A stretch of DNA of 55,306 nt from Chara braunii (GCA_003427395.1 BFEA01000237.1:48371-103676), one strand, 5' to 3'; shown: positions 33,416-47,359, counted from the stretch's first letter. Notes: generated by a model from the letters alone, not told the origin. A program made the numbers and translations.

Positions 33416-33676
33416 TCAAAGTGCAAACTGGGCCGCATCCTGGGTCCTTCTAGAAGAAGTCGCTGCATCAGATAGTTGAGACGAAGACAAGGATTGTTGA
33501 GCCCTGGGCACACGTAGCCATCGGGCTGGCACATTTACGAAGTGGTTGCGGACCACTAGGAACACAACATTGGCGTCACATCCGCACGCAGACACGATGT
33601 GGCGTGCGCCGCAGACCGGGCAGCAGGGCACTAGCATACTATAATTAGGCATGCTAGATAGCAAGCATGAATCCAC
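33416..33676 (-). CDS. Hypothetical fragment with CPVCGARHIVSACGC motif
   Basis: This 86-residue open frame has a Cys/His cluster near its amino end (CCPVCGARHIVSACGC), which could bind zinc. VVRNHFVNVPARWLRVPRAQ and a Ser/Gln-rich tail follow. The frame continues past the stop at 33416 with LSETLIGKCWGKRF-like sequence before more stops. It may be a decayed transposable-element protein. I do not recognise the family and see no promoter. Confidence 0.3.
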   Translation of the reverse strand: MDSCLLSSMPNYSMLVPCCPVCGARHIVSACGCDANVVFLVVRNHFVNVPARWLRVPRAQQSLSSSQLSDAATSSRRTQDAAQFAL

Positions 33677-34030
33677 ACAGTTTACAAACAGGCACGGACG
33701 GCGGGTTGCTAGTGGCTATGAAGAAGAATGCAAAACAGCTAGCATGCCTATGCATACGTGAATACGTGGGACATCCAAGGTCCTAGTTGGATGGAAATGT
33801 GCTATGAGTGTGCACAAACAAACTGTTGGGATACAGCGATCGGGGGAGAGATCTTGTTGAGTGTTGTATATCATAGCCATGTTCAAAGAAAAGCAGAATC
33901 CAACTGTATTCCTGATCAAGTTCATATCTCCGGGGTTTTCAAATATTTTGCGTCAAAAAAATAAATTAATATCATTATTTTTTTATATATTGAATTTTAT
34001 TTATTAATTATTATTACTATTACTATTATA

Positions 34031-34063
<33 letters not shown>

Positions 34064-34408
34064 CATTATTATTTCATTTGACATTGCATGCTAGGATGGG
34101 AGTCAGAGGTGGGAAGGGTGGACGGTAGTAGAGAGGGGAGGATCGTCGTCAAGTGTGACAACTTCTACCTCCTTCATCCTCCTCCACCTTTCTTATGCCT
34201 AATCCCTTCGCACACTAATCTTTTAACAAGCGAACGTAAAAATGATGCTCTCAGTCGCCCATTAAAATAAAATTTAAAAAGCAAGCGATTCCAATTCCGT
34301 ATTTAGTCGGTACAGACATATTCCAGGGACACGGCGATTGTGGGAGCTCTGCCGGAGTTCAGGAGGAACTATGGAGGCAGGAAAAAGTGAGATACGCGCG
34401 CTTCTGCC

Positions 34409-34428
34409 TAACCCCTAAACCCTAAACA
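34409..34428. repeat. Short interstitial telomere-type repeat
   Basis: TAACCCCTAAACCCTAAACA holds two CCCTAAA units and a degenerate third, the complement of the plant-type TTTAGGG repeat. Confidence 0.5.
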
Positions 34429-35004
34429 TATAACCTTCAGATAACTACCTATGACTGTATTAATAAAGACAGTACTTTTGAGTCAGGGGTTCTTCAGGAC
34501 TAAACCCGGAGACGAGGGAAGAAAGAATGCGTGTGTAAGGAAGAGAAACGTATGAAGAAAGTTGATTGCATGAAAGGGGTCTGACTGAGTATGACTAATT
34601 GTTGATAAACATAGCGAGAACGAGAAGTTCCGAGTAACTGTCTCGCTATGTGAATGTTTTCTTCATGGGTGTGACAGCAAGGGGATCGGCTCCGTACAGT
34701 CTTCCCTGGCTTAATAGACCACTTGACGTTGACAAAGATGGGGTTTCTACGAGGATTGAGATGCTATGATCAGACATTGTAATGATGAACGGTGTTAGCT
34801 TACTCTTGTTTCACAATGATTATAAAGCTTACATCCTTTCAAAATCCGGGGCTAACATGGCCTGAGGATCAGGTGGACGAATTTAAGACAAAGGGGGTAC
34901 AAGTTTCGTATGGCCTACCCGCATGGTCTGAAAGGCTTTCGAATGATCCAGGGCTCAAGTGGCGTCAAAGGCGACGACCGAGTCACCTGGTAACACTTGC
35001 AATA

Positions 35005-35684
35005 TGATAAGAGTAGCAAGGCTCCGAGCAACCTGCCTTATCACAATTATGTCACTGACAATGTGATAAGCGTAGCAAGGCTCCGAGCAGCCTGTCTTAT
35101 CACAATGATGTCGCTAACAAGGTGATAAGAGTAGCAAGGCTCCGAGCAGCCTGCCTTATCACAATGATGTCACTGACGATGTGATTAGAGTAGCAAGGCT
35201 CCGAGCANCCTGCCTTATCACAATNATGTCACTGACGATGTGATNAGNGTAGCAAGGCTNCGAGCAGNNTGNNTTATCACAATGNTGTCNCTAACAAGGT
35301 GATAAGAGTAGCAAGGCTCCGAGAAGCCTGCCTTATCACAATAATGACAAGTTTGTGATAAGAGTAGCAAGGCTCCGAGAAGTCTGTCTTATCACTATAA
35401 TGACTAAAACAATGTGATAAGAGTAGCAGGGCTCCGAGAAGACTGCCGTATCACAATAATAACAAAAAACAGTGTGATAAGAGAAGCAAGGCTCCGAGAA
35501 GCCTGCTTTATCACAATATTGACAGGGTAATGTGATAAGAGTAACAAGGCTCTGAGAAGCCTGCCTTATTACCATCTGACCTTGATCTAATCCAAAACAG
35601 TAGATACGAGAAGCAAGGCCTTCGAGGTCTGCCCTATCTCAAACAAACGTCAGTGAAGGATGGGTAGATCCCGATCGGTCTACC
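35005..35684. repeat. Stem-loop array 4: about 60-bp tandem hairpins
   Basis: About ten units of GTGATAAG..CTTATCAC enclose GC(A)AGGCT CCGAG(C/A)(A)AGCC(T)GC, which forms an inner stem AGGCT/AGCCT. The first arm is at 35005 and the last full one at 35532/35565 (one mismatch). Two further units differ: AGATA/TATCT (35602/35635) with the same inner sequence, and GGTAGA/TCTACC (35663/35679). Outer arms are mostly identical, as after recent tandem duplication, with changes at the 3' edge. Several n lie between 35208 and 35290. Confidence 0.85.
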
Positions 35685-37184
35685 GAACGACTATTAACAT
35701 TTTCCATATAACTGGATCAATCGATTACTAACGAGCTACTTCTGATTCTAGAACGGAGAGGATAAGTGAGATATTGGCCCTGAAAGACTTATCACTCTTG
35801 GAACTTCTGATTCGATCTCTATCATATGATTCCTCTCTAAGATGTATTGGCGGTATTGCTTGTGTTTGCCGAAAAGAGAGTCAGGATATGAGACTTTGTA
35901 AATGACCTTAAAAGGAAACTTATGTAGGATCACTGAGTCGGAGGAGTTGGGAATGAACCCTGTTCATTACCTAAACCAATAGGGCGACAGCCTGACAGTT
36001 AGATAAGGATAGAGGCTAGACAGTGGGTCACCGATGAGCGTCGATCTCTAGGTCACAAGTCTAGAAAATGTCTTCTAGACCCCAAAATAGGAAAGATGAT
36101 ATTAAGTTTCTTTCGGACTGTGCTGTGTCTACAGGTTTCGTCACTCTTGGAGAGGATACCGGAAGATAACCTTGATTCGTCTAAGGAACTGCAATTCTGT
36201 TATCATTGGATAACAGGTCGGTGGGACTCCAACTCAACTCCCACATGACTTGATACCCACACCTAAACCAAAATTTGAAAAGAGAACGGACAAATTATCC
36301 CCTGTATCTAAGCCTGAGTTGTCCAAGTCACTCTCAAAGGTCTCTGAAAAGGTGAAGGGTTGGGTAAAAGGAATCATGAGTAGGAAGGAGTGTTGTTTCC
36401 AAGGTTTTGGGGAGTAGGGGACTTGCTGTGAATGGGTTAAAGGTTGATGCTTGTAGCACATTCTGTGTTTTGCATTTTTACTCGTGTATGTGATTTCTTG
36501 CATCTACACAGGTGTTGGGCAGTGGACTGTCTTTCTGAACTTTGAGATCATCAGGGGATATTCGGACTCGAGGTACCATAATTGTGAAAGTGAGGTCTAC
36601 CGCTCATTCGCTCCCCTGATTTATATATATACTTATATATATATATGAGACAAGGTTAGGAAAATTATTGTCTATGATTTATATTGAAGATTACAGAAAG
36701 GACTAAGACTTTGTCATTTCTCATATGGTCAACAAAGGAACATAATCTTTATTATCATAGTTAGTTAAGCGTGGAAGACTGTAAGGAAAAGTCGACCTGA
36801 TAAGGTAGTCAGTCCGAGGGAGTTAGCACCTCAGGGCACGATATACGGGTCAGTCTTAAGGCGTTCTACCTCGCGTATGCCTCTGCTAAGGCGATCGAGA
36901 AAAACGCCATCGGCTAGCCTACCTCTGCGATTGCATGTAAAAGCCTTCGCACGTGGGTCAGTAGCTCAGCAGGGATACGCCCACCTAAGGGATGGTAACA
37001 ACTCCCGCAGGTGGAGGTAATTTGTACCTCGAGGGATCTCTAACCTGTCGTAGGGATTCGCGAGAGGTATAGCACGCGCGCACGGTCGGAGTGGTGTTTC
37101 GCTAAGGTGATATAAGACTCCTGCGTGATACGACCGTGAGGTCCGACACAAGAATTACTTTGCTTCTAGGTGTGGGACCGCCGC

Positions 37185-37495
37185 GCGCGACAGCGCGACC
37201 CCCCCCTCGTGCACCTAGGCGGGCGGGCGCACGGGCGCGCAGCCGCACACAATCCCCCCCACGCACCTAGGCGGACGGGCGCTCGGGCGCACAGCCGCGC
37301 ACGACCCCTCGCGCGCCTAGGCGGACGGGCATATGGGAGCGCAACCGCGCGCGACCTCCCACACGCACCTAGGCAATGCGCGCACAGGCGAGCAGCCCCG
37401 CGCGGACGTGGGCGAGTGCGTGCACGGGCGTGCAACCTCGTGAGGCCCCCACGCACATCAGCGCCCACGAGCGCACGGGTGTGCAGCCTCGCATA
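37185..37495. repeat. GC-rich tandem repeat, about 50-57-bp unit
   Basis: Five to six units contain CACGCACCTAGGCGGACGGG followed by CGC(T/A)CGGGCGC and CAGCCGCGC. Base composition is far more GC-rich than the neighbours. Open frames across it are repeat artefacts. Confidence 0.85.
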
Positions 37496-37499
37496 GCAA

Positions 37500-38345
37500 C
37501 CCCGGGCACAGAGGGCGCACTTCAAAAGGGACGCACCAAAGGACACGCCGACGGGGCACTTTAACAGGGCGCGTCGAAGGGCACACCGAAGGGGCACCGG
37601 AGACGGACGGAGCACTCCGACACGGAGAAGAAGGGGGACATTTAGCAGACTCAAGGGAGACAGCTTCAGGGAGCAGGTCAACCAAAAAGGGACTCTAAGG
37701 CGGCTCGAAGGAGGACAAAGGTATGGCAAAAGGGGAGGAATACCAAAGGGGCACACCGTAAACAAACTTTCTTTGGGGCACATTTCAGGGATGCTACGAG
37801 CGGGGCCATCGGACACTCGCCGGTTTGAGAGGGCACGTAACAAGAGCGCTATGAACGGGTGCTCCCAGCACTTACCAGTTTGAGAAGGGGTATACCGAGC
37901 GGGTTGTGTGAGCACTTGGAAGGACGTGACGTCCGGACAAACGATTGAGCGGTTGGAAAAGGCACATCGGCGACCGGGGCCCAAAGTGGTGACGTCGTGA
38001 GACGGACCTTCCAAAGGGAGTGACGTTCGGACATACGATTGACCGGTCGGAAAGGGCACATCAGCGATCGGGGCCCAAGGTGGTGACGTCGCGAGACGGA
38101 CCTTTCAAAGGGGCGCTTTCGTAAAGCGGGCTTTCCGAAAGAGTACATTTTGAATTGGGCCTTCCAAAGAGGTGCTTTCGTGAAGCGGGCTTTCCAAAAG
38201 GGGACATTCTGATCAGGGCTTTCGATGGGGTACATTCCGAGTCGGCCCTTCCGAAGGGGTACATTCTGAACCGGGCCTTCCAAAGGGGTACATTCTGAAC
38301 CGAGCGTTCCGAAAGGGGACATTCTGAGTCGGGCCACCGAACTTG
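37500..38345. repeat. Short-period tandem repeats
   Basis: GGGGCAC-type units at 37500-37620. A duplication of about 90-100 bp (about 37915-38003 and 38007-38103) shares GGGGCCCAA(A/G)GTGGTGACGTCG. Then about eight 30-bp units of TTCC(A/G)AAGGGGTACATTCTG run to 38340. Minus-strand frames here are repetitive and I do not call them genes. Confidence 0.75.
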
Positions 38346-38397
38346 GTACATCCAGGGCCTTTGTGAGGGATGGGAATCGACGCTATCGCAAGAAGGC

Positions 38398-38640
38398 ATG
38401 GTCACAATAGACCTTGAGCTTTGGCCCCAATGGGCACGGGAAGCGACCTCTAACACGGAGAGCTCTAGTACGGTCCCCTGGGACCGTCACGCCCGGTATC
38501 GCCGACATCCGATTGGGAGGAGGATCAGACTCAGAGTGCAGAAGAGATCCGTAGCCACCCAAACCGAGTTCTCCCCTCTAGACAAGGGATTTTCACTTGA
38601 GGCTGGAAACAGTGTTGAGAACCCCATTGTTTTGGATTGA
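38398..38640 (+). CDS. Hypothetical short ORF
   Basis: An 80-residue frame with a basic middle (RRIRLRVQKRS) and a tail VATQTEFSPLDKG..PIVLD. The tail's style recalls linker regions of retroelement polyproteins. It lies between GC-rich tandem repeats and an LTR-2 end. No domain is recognised, and chance cannot be excluded. Confidence 0.25.
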   Translation: MVTIDLELWPQWAREATSNTESSSTVPWDRHARYRRHPIGRRIRLRVQKRSVATQTEFSPLDKGFSLEAGNSVENPIVLD

Positions 38641-38749
38641 ATGAAAATGCTCGTTCTATTTGTCCCAGACGCTACCTTGTGCAGTGAGAGTTGTGTACAT
38701 GAGACGTGGAGTCAGTCGAAGTCGAATTTTGTATGGTTGAGGACTAACG

Positions 38750-39005
38750 TGGATTGTGCAGGTTACAGGAGCACCGACCAGCCCTCCCGTGGGTGACAAA
38801 CACGGCGCGAAGTATAGGGTTTGAAAGGTGTGCCGACATAACACTTCTACCGGCCGACAGCATGACCCCTATCCTGGAGAGGTTCATGAGAGGTGCAACT
38901 AGCGTACTTGGTCGGAGCGGCGAAAGCGCCACTGCGAAGAAAGTCCTGGAAAATCTTGCGTGACGTAGCTGGGAGGGTCCTCTTGCGAGACCGATGTGCT
39001 CGACA
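38750..39005 (+). repeat. LTR-2 copy e, terminal fragment
   Basis: Shares CTTGCGTGACGTAGCTGGGA..GGGT and the end GCTCGACA (38998-39005) with copies a and f. One base after the end, TGGTATTG resembles the start of an initiator-Met primer-binding site (TGGTATCA). Confidence 0.5.
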
Positions 39006-39289
39006 CTGGTATTGAACATCGTACGTACAAATGCATATAGTGGCAGGACGAGTCGCACTGGAGTCTTCATCCTACCACTTTTTCTCAATCCCAAACAAAC
39101 TAAGTTTTTTTTCAGTGCGCTTAATGTTGTTTCCTTCAGTCAAGCAAAGTTTTTTACCACTGTATAGTTCTTGCACTTTATAAAAGCTTCGTCCTGGAGA
39201 GGGTCAATAATATATATGGCACATAGTTGCACAAAAAGTTTGATAAAGAGTTGTAGTTGTAAGGGTATACGGGAAAAAAAAGTGTGCAC

Positions 39290-39400
39290 GCACCTTATGA
39301 TTCGCTACCACCAGGATTCTCCCCTGAACTCCAGCAGAGCTCCCGCAGTCGATGGGCAGTTTAAGGTACTGCTTAAATACCCTTGTCACCCAACCTGGTC
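39290..39400 (-). repeat. LTR-2 copy g, outer fragment
   Basis: CCTGAACTCCAGCAGAGCTC followed by CCGCAGTCGATGGGC matches 5535-5580 and, reversed, 34335-34370. It is in the opposite orientation to copy e. Confidence 0.45.
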
Positions 39401-39409
39401 AGAGTTGGA

Positions 39410-41940
<2,531 letters not shown>

Positions 41941-41944
41941 GTGC

Positions 41945-43783
41945 GCATCATTATTTTTATCTTTCTAAAGGGAGTGCTGCCCAATTTTTTGCCGAATCGG
42001 AGAGTTATACAAAATTTGATTCTGTGAAATCAAAAACCGTTATTTGAATTTCATATTTGACTAAGTACAAATTTTGAAAAGATACTTGTATGAAAGGAGT
42101 GCTGCCAATTGTTTTTGTAGTGTAAAGGAGTTTAATTATATCTGATAAGAAAAAACTTTGACGACCTACCTTGTATGAGGGAGATGCTGCCAAAATTTTA
42201 TCTGAATCTCAAATATCATTCCAAAATAAATTTAGACTCAATTTTGTAAAAAAATTGAGTGATACGTAGTATGAGGGTTTATTCTCCATTCACTTAAAGT
42301 TAGCTTTGGAAACTGACATGTGTTCTGTTACAGGCCCTCTTTGGTTACTTCGATTCAAAATTTGACTAGTTTCAGCCATATCCTACAAGGATTGTTTTCT
42401 ATTATTTTTTGATAACAGGTCAGTTTCCGACTCAACTCTAACTCATTGTCTCTATTCAACGTAAGACCTTAGTCAATATGGGTTTAATTCATTTCTTTGG
42501 GTTTTTACCCAAACTTTTATTAAATGACCATTTCAAAATAACTGAGTGTTTTCTTTTGAAAGGTTTAACAAAGGTTGAGGTTTGTGTGAATAAGGCAAGG
42601 AGTATGAGTCTAGAGAGTGGTTGAAGTTGACCCCGTGCAGTGTGTGGTCTGTCGATGTTGAATCTTTGATGTGATTGCATGTATGTTTTGTGAGTTGCAG
42701 TTCATATATGGCTTTGCTTGTCATCATGAGTATATTTGAAAGAGGGGTACAATGTGATTGCTTCGTGTCCTATAACCCCATTATATTTATATTTTGTGTA
42801 TTCTCACGGTTTATATTGATCATGCGTAAGATTTGAGAAAATTTGTATAAAAAATGGAGATCCTCTTTTATTTATGCTTTTTAAAAATTTTATGGTTGGA
42901 CGTTGAGGTCCGTGGTGGTTGTTACAATCAAACCCATTGACCTGTTTCCAGGCCTCTAAAGATAAAGCCCCATTCCCAGAATTGGAAGCGTTTGACCGCC
43001 ACTAAAGGTCAAAGTCAGCCTACCACTCCTCTCCGCCGTGTGCAGAAGAAGGTAAGACTCGCAATCGCTTTTTGCAATTGCCTAGTGCCGGGGCATTAAC
43101 CTCTTAAGATGCATGACAGGCGACACTTGAGTGTCGAATGCAACCCTCAAAATTATTGAGGATCCTGTGGTCATGGTTTCCACATAGTGCGTCATCCTCG
43201 CGTCTGCTTGTATAACCATGCATGACAGGTCGACATGACAAGGCATACATCGCCGCGACATTTATTCGAAGTCCCGCACGCTATGCCGTCTATTTCAGTT
43301 GCCAAAAAGTTATGGGTCGGATGCAAAAAAAAAACTATGCACGATTTATGTATGAAGTTTGATTTATTTTTGTGAAGTGTATCACATGGTTACATGGATC
43401 GTCCTAGTCGACCGACGAAGAGTCGCGCTTGGGAGATCAACCTCAGAGCGTTGACTCTAGTACGAGTCCGGTTAAGGCGTTCAATCGCTTGTACCCCCAA
43501 TGCTAGAGAGAACGAGAAACGCCCGCGGCTGAGTCACGTCTGTGATTATACTCGAGTAACTTTCACACGTGGTTTGGTAGCTCGACAGGGATACATCTGT
43601 CCAAATGTGGTGACAGTCCCTTGAACAAAGGTAAGTTATGCCTTTCGTGACTCGTATCCTGTTGTAGGGGTTCACGAGAGGTGCGGCCCACGCACTCGAC
43701 TGGAACGACGAAAACTTTATTTGCAAAAAAATCTTGCACAAATCCTGAGTGACGTGGGCAGGAGGGTGCCTATACGCTCGACA
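41945..43783 (+). repeat. LTR-2 copy f, plus strand
   Basis: Begins with the triplicate (AGTGCTGCC) matching 3780-4080. A GATAACAGGTCAG stretch (42411) and GGTTGAAGTTGACC (42619) follow. ACTTGAGTGTCGAATGCAAC (43120) matches 2320-2350 reversed. The terminal block 43380-43783 ends in GCTCGACA. CGGTATCA starts two bases later and may be a primer-binding site of initiator-Met type. No gene inside. Confidence 0.6.
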
Positions 43784-43880
43784 CCGGTATCACTGTGGGA
43801 AAACTCGACCGAATGGCAAAAATAGCTAATACATCGAGCTGTCGCCATGATTTATTTCGCGGTCGAAATATATATATATA

Positions 43881-44644
43881 CAGGGTCACCAGCCCGTACG
43901 TACGGAGGTCCCCGGGCAGACCTCCGTACGTACGGGCGTTCGGGGTCCCGTACGGGGTCCGAACCCGACGCCGTTTGGCCCCCGCCAAAAAATATTTAGG
44001 GGTCTAAGAATAATTATTTTTTTCTGATTTATTTTTTGTGAATTCTTTATGACGTGAGGTACATGCCTGTAAATTTTCAAGTCATTTGGATACGCCAAAT
44101 AAGAATTAAAAATCTCCAAAAATGGCGGTGTCAAAACGTGCTCGCCCACGTATTTTTTCACTTTTTACTTTTTGTTTTCACTTTAGTTCGGGGTCTAAAC
44201 AATTTTATTATTTTTTGAAACTTTTTTAGTGGGTTTTGTATTATATGAAGTACACATCTGTAAATTTTCAGGGAATTTAGTTATGCCCAAAAAAAATGAA
44301 AAATTGCCAAAGATGGCGGTGTCGAAAACATGCTCGCGCACTCACTAAATTTAATTTTTTTTATTTTTATTTATTTATATTATTAGTATTTATTTTTCGT
44401 ATTTTATTTTTATTTCAAATTTGGTAAGGAATTCGGATGTAATGATCAGGCAAATCTTGTTTAATTTATTTTTCTCCATCACATATCTTTTTTTTTAGAT
44501 TTTTTTGATGATTTTTTTTTGTTTTTTTTTTTTTGGGGGGGGGGCCGCGTTTGGCACGAACGGCCGAACGCATCCCCAAGGGGTCCCATATGTTCGGGCA
44601 TTCGGGTTCGGGTGTTCGGCCCGTCCCGAACGCCGGTTACCCTA
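43881..44644. mobile_element. Non-autonomous hAT-like DNA transposon (candidate)
   Basis: The left end CAGGGTCACCAGC and the reverse complement of the right end TAGGGTAACCGGC are similar terminal repeats of the C/TAGGG type. Both flanks are TATATATA, which fits an 8-bp target duplication but is ambiguous in (TA)n. Subterminal regions are rich in TTCGGG/CCGAAC motifs, and CCAAACGCGG or CCGTTTGG occurs near both ends. The middle holds two tandem units of about 175 bp (43998 and 44192) sharing GTAAATTTTCA and GATGGCGGTGTC. No transposase frame, so it would need one in trans. Confidence 0.5.
43893..43936. repeat. Perfect 18-bp inverted repeat
   Basis: CCCGTACGTACGGAGGTC and its exact complement GACCTCCGTACGTACGGG, separated by 8 bases, near the left end of the hAT-like element. 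Confidence 0.95.
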
Positions 44645-46052
44645 TATATATATATATTTATAGACTTATAAAGGTCAAATTTACAAACCATTCAATTTTT
44701 AGAGCTTTGGATTAATTATTATGAGCGCAAAAAATCATAGAATTCGGGGTACTGTTTTTTGTTGGGCCACACGTGGTCAAGTGACAAAAATGGAAAATGC
44801 AACAAATCGCCGCAATATTTTTTTTTCCATCTCAATTTATTTTATTTCTGATATTTTTCTTTTTTATTTGAGCATGAAAAATTGTCAAAGTTGATACTTG
44901 AAAATTGCGAGTAGACCCGCTTGTGCCTATCGGTCGCCACTCCTCTTAAATACCCGGTCCGTATGGGCAAAAAAACTGAATATAAGTCGTTGGGGGAGTG
45001 ATGATTAGATGTTTTCACTTATTATTGTGATCGGAAAAAATCACTAAAGTTGAAACACTTTTGTCAATCTACACATGGTAGATTGACAAAAATGGACATG
45101 CGCCGAATCAATGCGACGATTATTTTATAATAAATGTTTTTTTTTTCCTTATATTTTTTCTAAAAAAATGACAACCTACTATACGATTCTTCAAAAATTT
45201 ATGTGAATATGTTCGTGCGTGAAAAATCGCCAAAGTTGCCACGTGCAAACACCCGCACTAGTGTCCCCCGTCTAGATGCATAAGGAGGTCATTTTTTCAG
45301 TGTCGGGTAGAGTAGTAGTTAAAACCACCACTACCTTCGTTGTATTACATTCGGGGGAACCAATAGCATAAGTTCATGTATATTATGGGTAGTACAGCGA
45401 GGAGGATCGGTAAAGTGGCAAAAATAAATATTACATAAAATTATCGCAATGATTTATTTCGCGATTAAAATATATTTCTTATTATATATTTTTTAATATC
45501 AAAATAAAATTATGAATCCTCAAATATTTTGATTTATCGACGTATTTTTTCAACATGAAAAATTGCGAAAGTTTTAGTATTTTCCCGCTGGCTTACACGT
45601 TGTAGAATAATAAAAATGAAAAATGAGACCAATCGGTGCAACATTTATTTCACAGTCCATTTTTATATATACATAAATATTTTTATTGAAATATTATAAC
45701 CAAAATTGACGAACCCTCTAATCTTGAAGTCTTTTATACATTTTTATAAGCGTAAAAATGAAGGAATTTTGGTTCATTTTTCACTTGCCCATATATGGTA
45801 GAATAAAAAAAATGAAGAATACAATAATGCATGTATTTTATGATTTTGATTTTTTGATTTTTTAAATTAGAAAGTTAAAAAAAAAATCTATAAATTTTTA
45901 ATTTTTTGTGTAAATTTTTATAAGCGTGAAAAATTGCCAATGCCGACGCTTGAAAATTACAGGACTTGACCCGTCTGTGCTTGCCGGTCGCCGCACCACG
46001 TAAAACCTGATCCGTAGGTTCAGGAAAACTGAAATTTTGTTGTCGAGGGCAG

Positions 46053-46070
46053 TGGTGGTTTAAACCACCA
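46053..46070. repeat. Perfect 18-bp palindrome
   Basis: TGGTGGTTTAAACCACCA. A diverged relative TTAAAACCACCACTACC lies near 45316 in a sister repeat. Confidence 0.95.
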
Positions 46071-46265
46071 GTACACGACCTCAACCAAGTTGAGGATCAC
46101 GATTGAGGTTCTTCAAAAAAATTAGGGGCTTGGGGCAACTGAATCAAAATGGTTGGCAATGCCAGCCAAAACTTTTACTCCACTCTCCTGTCTCGGGTAT
46201 TTTACGAGTTATTGTCAAAATTTTAAATAAAATTTGAGGAAAATGGTAGATATGGACCATGCCAA

Positions 46266-46458
46266 AACCTTTTTGGTTTTTCACGTCCAAACTTTTCCAC
46301 TTGGCACGAAGGGGCCACGGGCATTACAGGCCGTTGGATGTAAAATCTGGCGGCTGAGATTGGGTCCCTACCGCCTGGCCTCTTCCGACTGGATTATGAA
46401 CCTGGCGTTGTATTTACACCAGATTCATTTTTCGGTAGGTGTGAAAAACCAAAGGTTT
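46266..46458. mobile_element. Small inverted-repeat (MITE-like) element, candidate
   Basis: ACCTTTTTGGTTTTTCAC at the left and GTGAAAAACCAAAGGTT at the right are complementary with a 2-base gap. They enclose about 155 bases with no frame. No clear target duplication. Confidence 0.35.
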
Positions 46459-46869
46459 TTACGCGGGTGGCCAATTATCCCAGATCCCAATTTTGTGGCT
46501 TCACACATGTTCTATTGTGCACGGGGTTGGCATGTATGGCCTCCGCTGGGCTTGAACCCAGCACCTTTCTGTGTAAGGCTTGCATGCGGCCAGTGTGAAA
46601 GAGCAAGCGTGAGTCGGCCCTCAGCCATGGGGCTGCAGTGCACTTCATTTTCCCCTTCCCTGCACTCTTTTGCTTTGGAACTGCAAGCCCCGAAATCGTG
46701 GCTTGAACACTGTAGAGCACAGGCGAGTGGTGCGTTGGGAAATCCGATTTCTGACGGAAAATTTCGTTTGCTGAATGCTCTCCATTTCTTTTGCGGAAGG
46801 GTGAGTTGTCGAGGGAGGCCCATCATCGGCTGCGGGTGCGAGGAAGTGGTGGCTACACCGTGACGTGTG

Positions 46870-46919
<50 letters not shown>

Positions 46920-47359
46920 CCGCCTGCGTTTCCGAACGGAGGGGGATGGAAGCGCACAAGGCGAAAACAGGTGGGACGAGGTGGGACGAGAAGAGAGGGA
47001 GAGAGAGGACTGATATCCTTACACAGCTCCTTAGAGAAGTCGAGGCAGGCAGGCAGGCAGGTAGGCAAGGCTCGTTAGGAGGGATGCAGGAGGGCCGATG
47101 ATGGTGGGTTGGCCGTATCTAGAGCTTCATCATCCTTCGTTCATCGCTGGGCAACTCTTCACGGCATAGTTGTTGTTTTTCATTATATTACAGTATTTCT
47201 CGGTGTTGTTAGACCACGACGGCGTCGGCGGATATGCCGGTCTTTGTCGGCGCTGGCCGGGGCGAGAGGGGAAGACGCAGCTGCAGGTGGCGGGCCGACC
47301 TGTCAGCCGGCAAAATGTAGCGGTCTGTGCCTGAGCGCGTCTGGACTCCAGTTGCGAAT
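46459..47359. other. Upstream region of the spliced gene
   Basis: Holds a (TG)n-(GA)n tract (46870-46917), short AGGC/GGTGGGACGA direct repeats near 46970-47060 and a GC-rich leader. No clear TATA box. A plus-strand open frame (47109-47600) overlaps exon 1 in another frame and has repetitive composition. Confidence 0.45.
46870..46917. repeat. (TG)n-(GA)n microsatellite
   Basis: Uninterrupted TG then GA dinucleotides. Confidence 0.95.

Larger units (their letters stand above)
32981..34330. other. AT-rich intergenic DNA with one doubtful ORF
   Basis: T/C-rich from 33010, (TTA)n at 33221-33267, AT-rich 33957-34080 with (ATT)n-like runs. Apart from the minus-strand frame at 33416-33676 I see nothing gene-like. 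Confidence 0.5.
34330..37148 (+). repeat. LTR-2 copy d, plus strand
   Basis: The outer part near 34335-34365 has CGATTGTGGGAGCTCTGCCGG, the reverse complement of 5550-5570. Then come stem-loop array 4, a CTGTTATC/GATAACAG hairpin near 36197 (also near 3490 and 42411), and the terminal block from about 36780, with AAACGCCATCGGCTAGCC, GGATACGCCCACCTAAGG and CCTGTCGTAGGGATTCGCG, ending near CCGACA (37143-37148). GTCGAC-poor and diverged compared with copies a and f. Confidence 0.55.
43805..46030. repeat. Diverged tandem repeats of about 200-340 bp
   Basis: Recurrent order: (G/A)(G/A)CAAAAAT, then CGCAA(T)..TTATTTCGCG, then a T/A-rich stretch, then CATGAAAAATTG(C)(C)AAAG and in some units CGGTCGCC. 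Unit starts near 43815, 44780, 45080, 45418, 45607 and 45808. Two units (near 45316 and 46053) carry an AAACCACCA motif. The first unit is split by a transposon. No coding sequence. Confidence 0.55.

Noticed and set aside
33184-33534. Minus-strand frame with polyasparagine tail
   Set aside because: The tail is the (TTA)n microsatellite and the frame overlaps a more protein-like frame at 33416-33676.
37166-38337. Minus-strand frames of 297 and 162 codons
   Set aside because: They cross GC-rich and 30-bp tandem repeats, so the long frames follow from repeat composition.
46530-46620. Possible tRNA or tRNA-derived SINE on the minus strand (GCTGGGTTCAAGCCCAGC T-arm-like, CCTT..AAGG anticodon-like stem)
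   Set aside because: The T loop would be the wrong length, U33 is missing, there is no D arm, and the acceptor pairing is only four bases.
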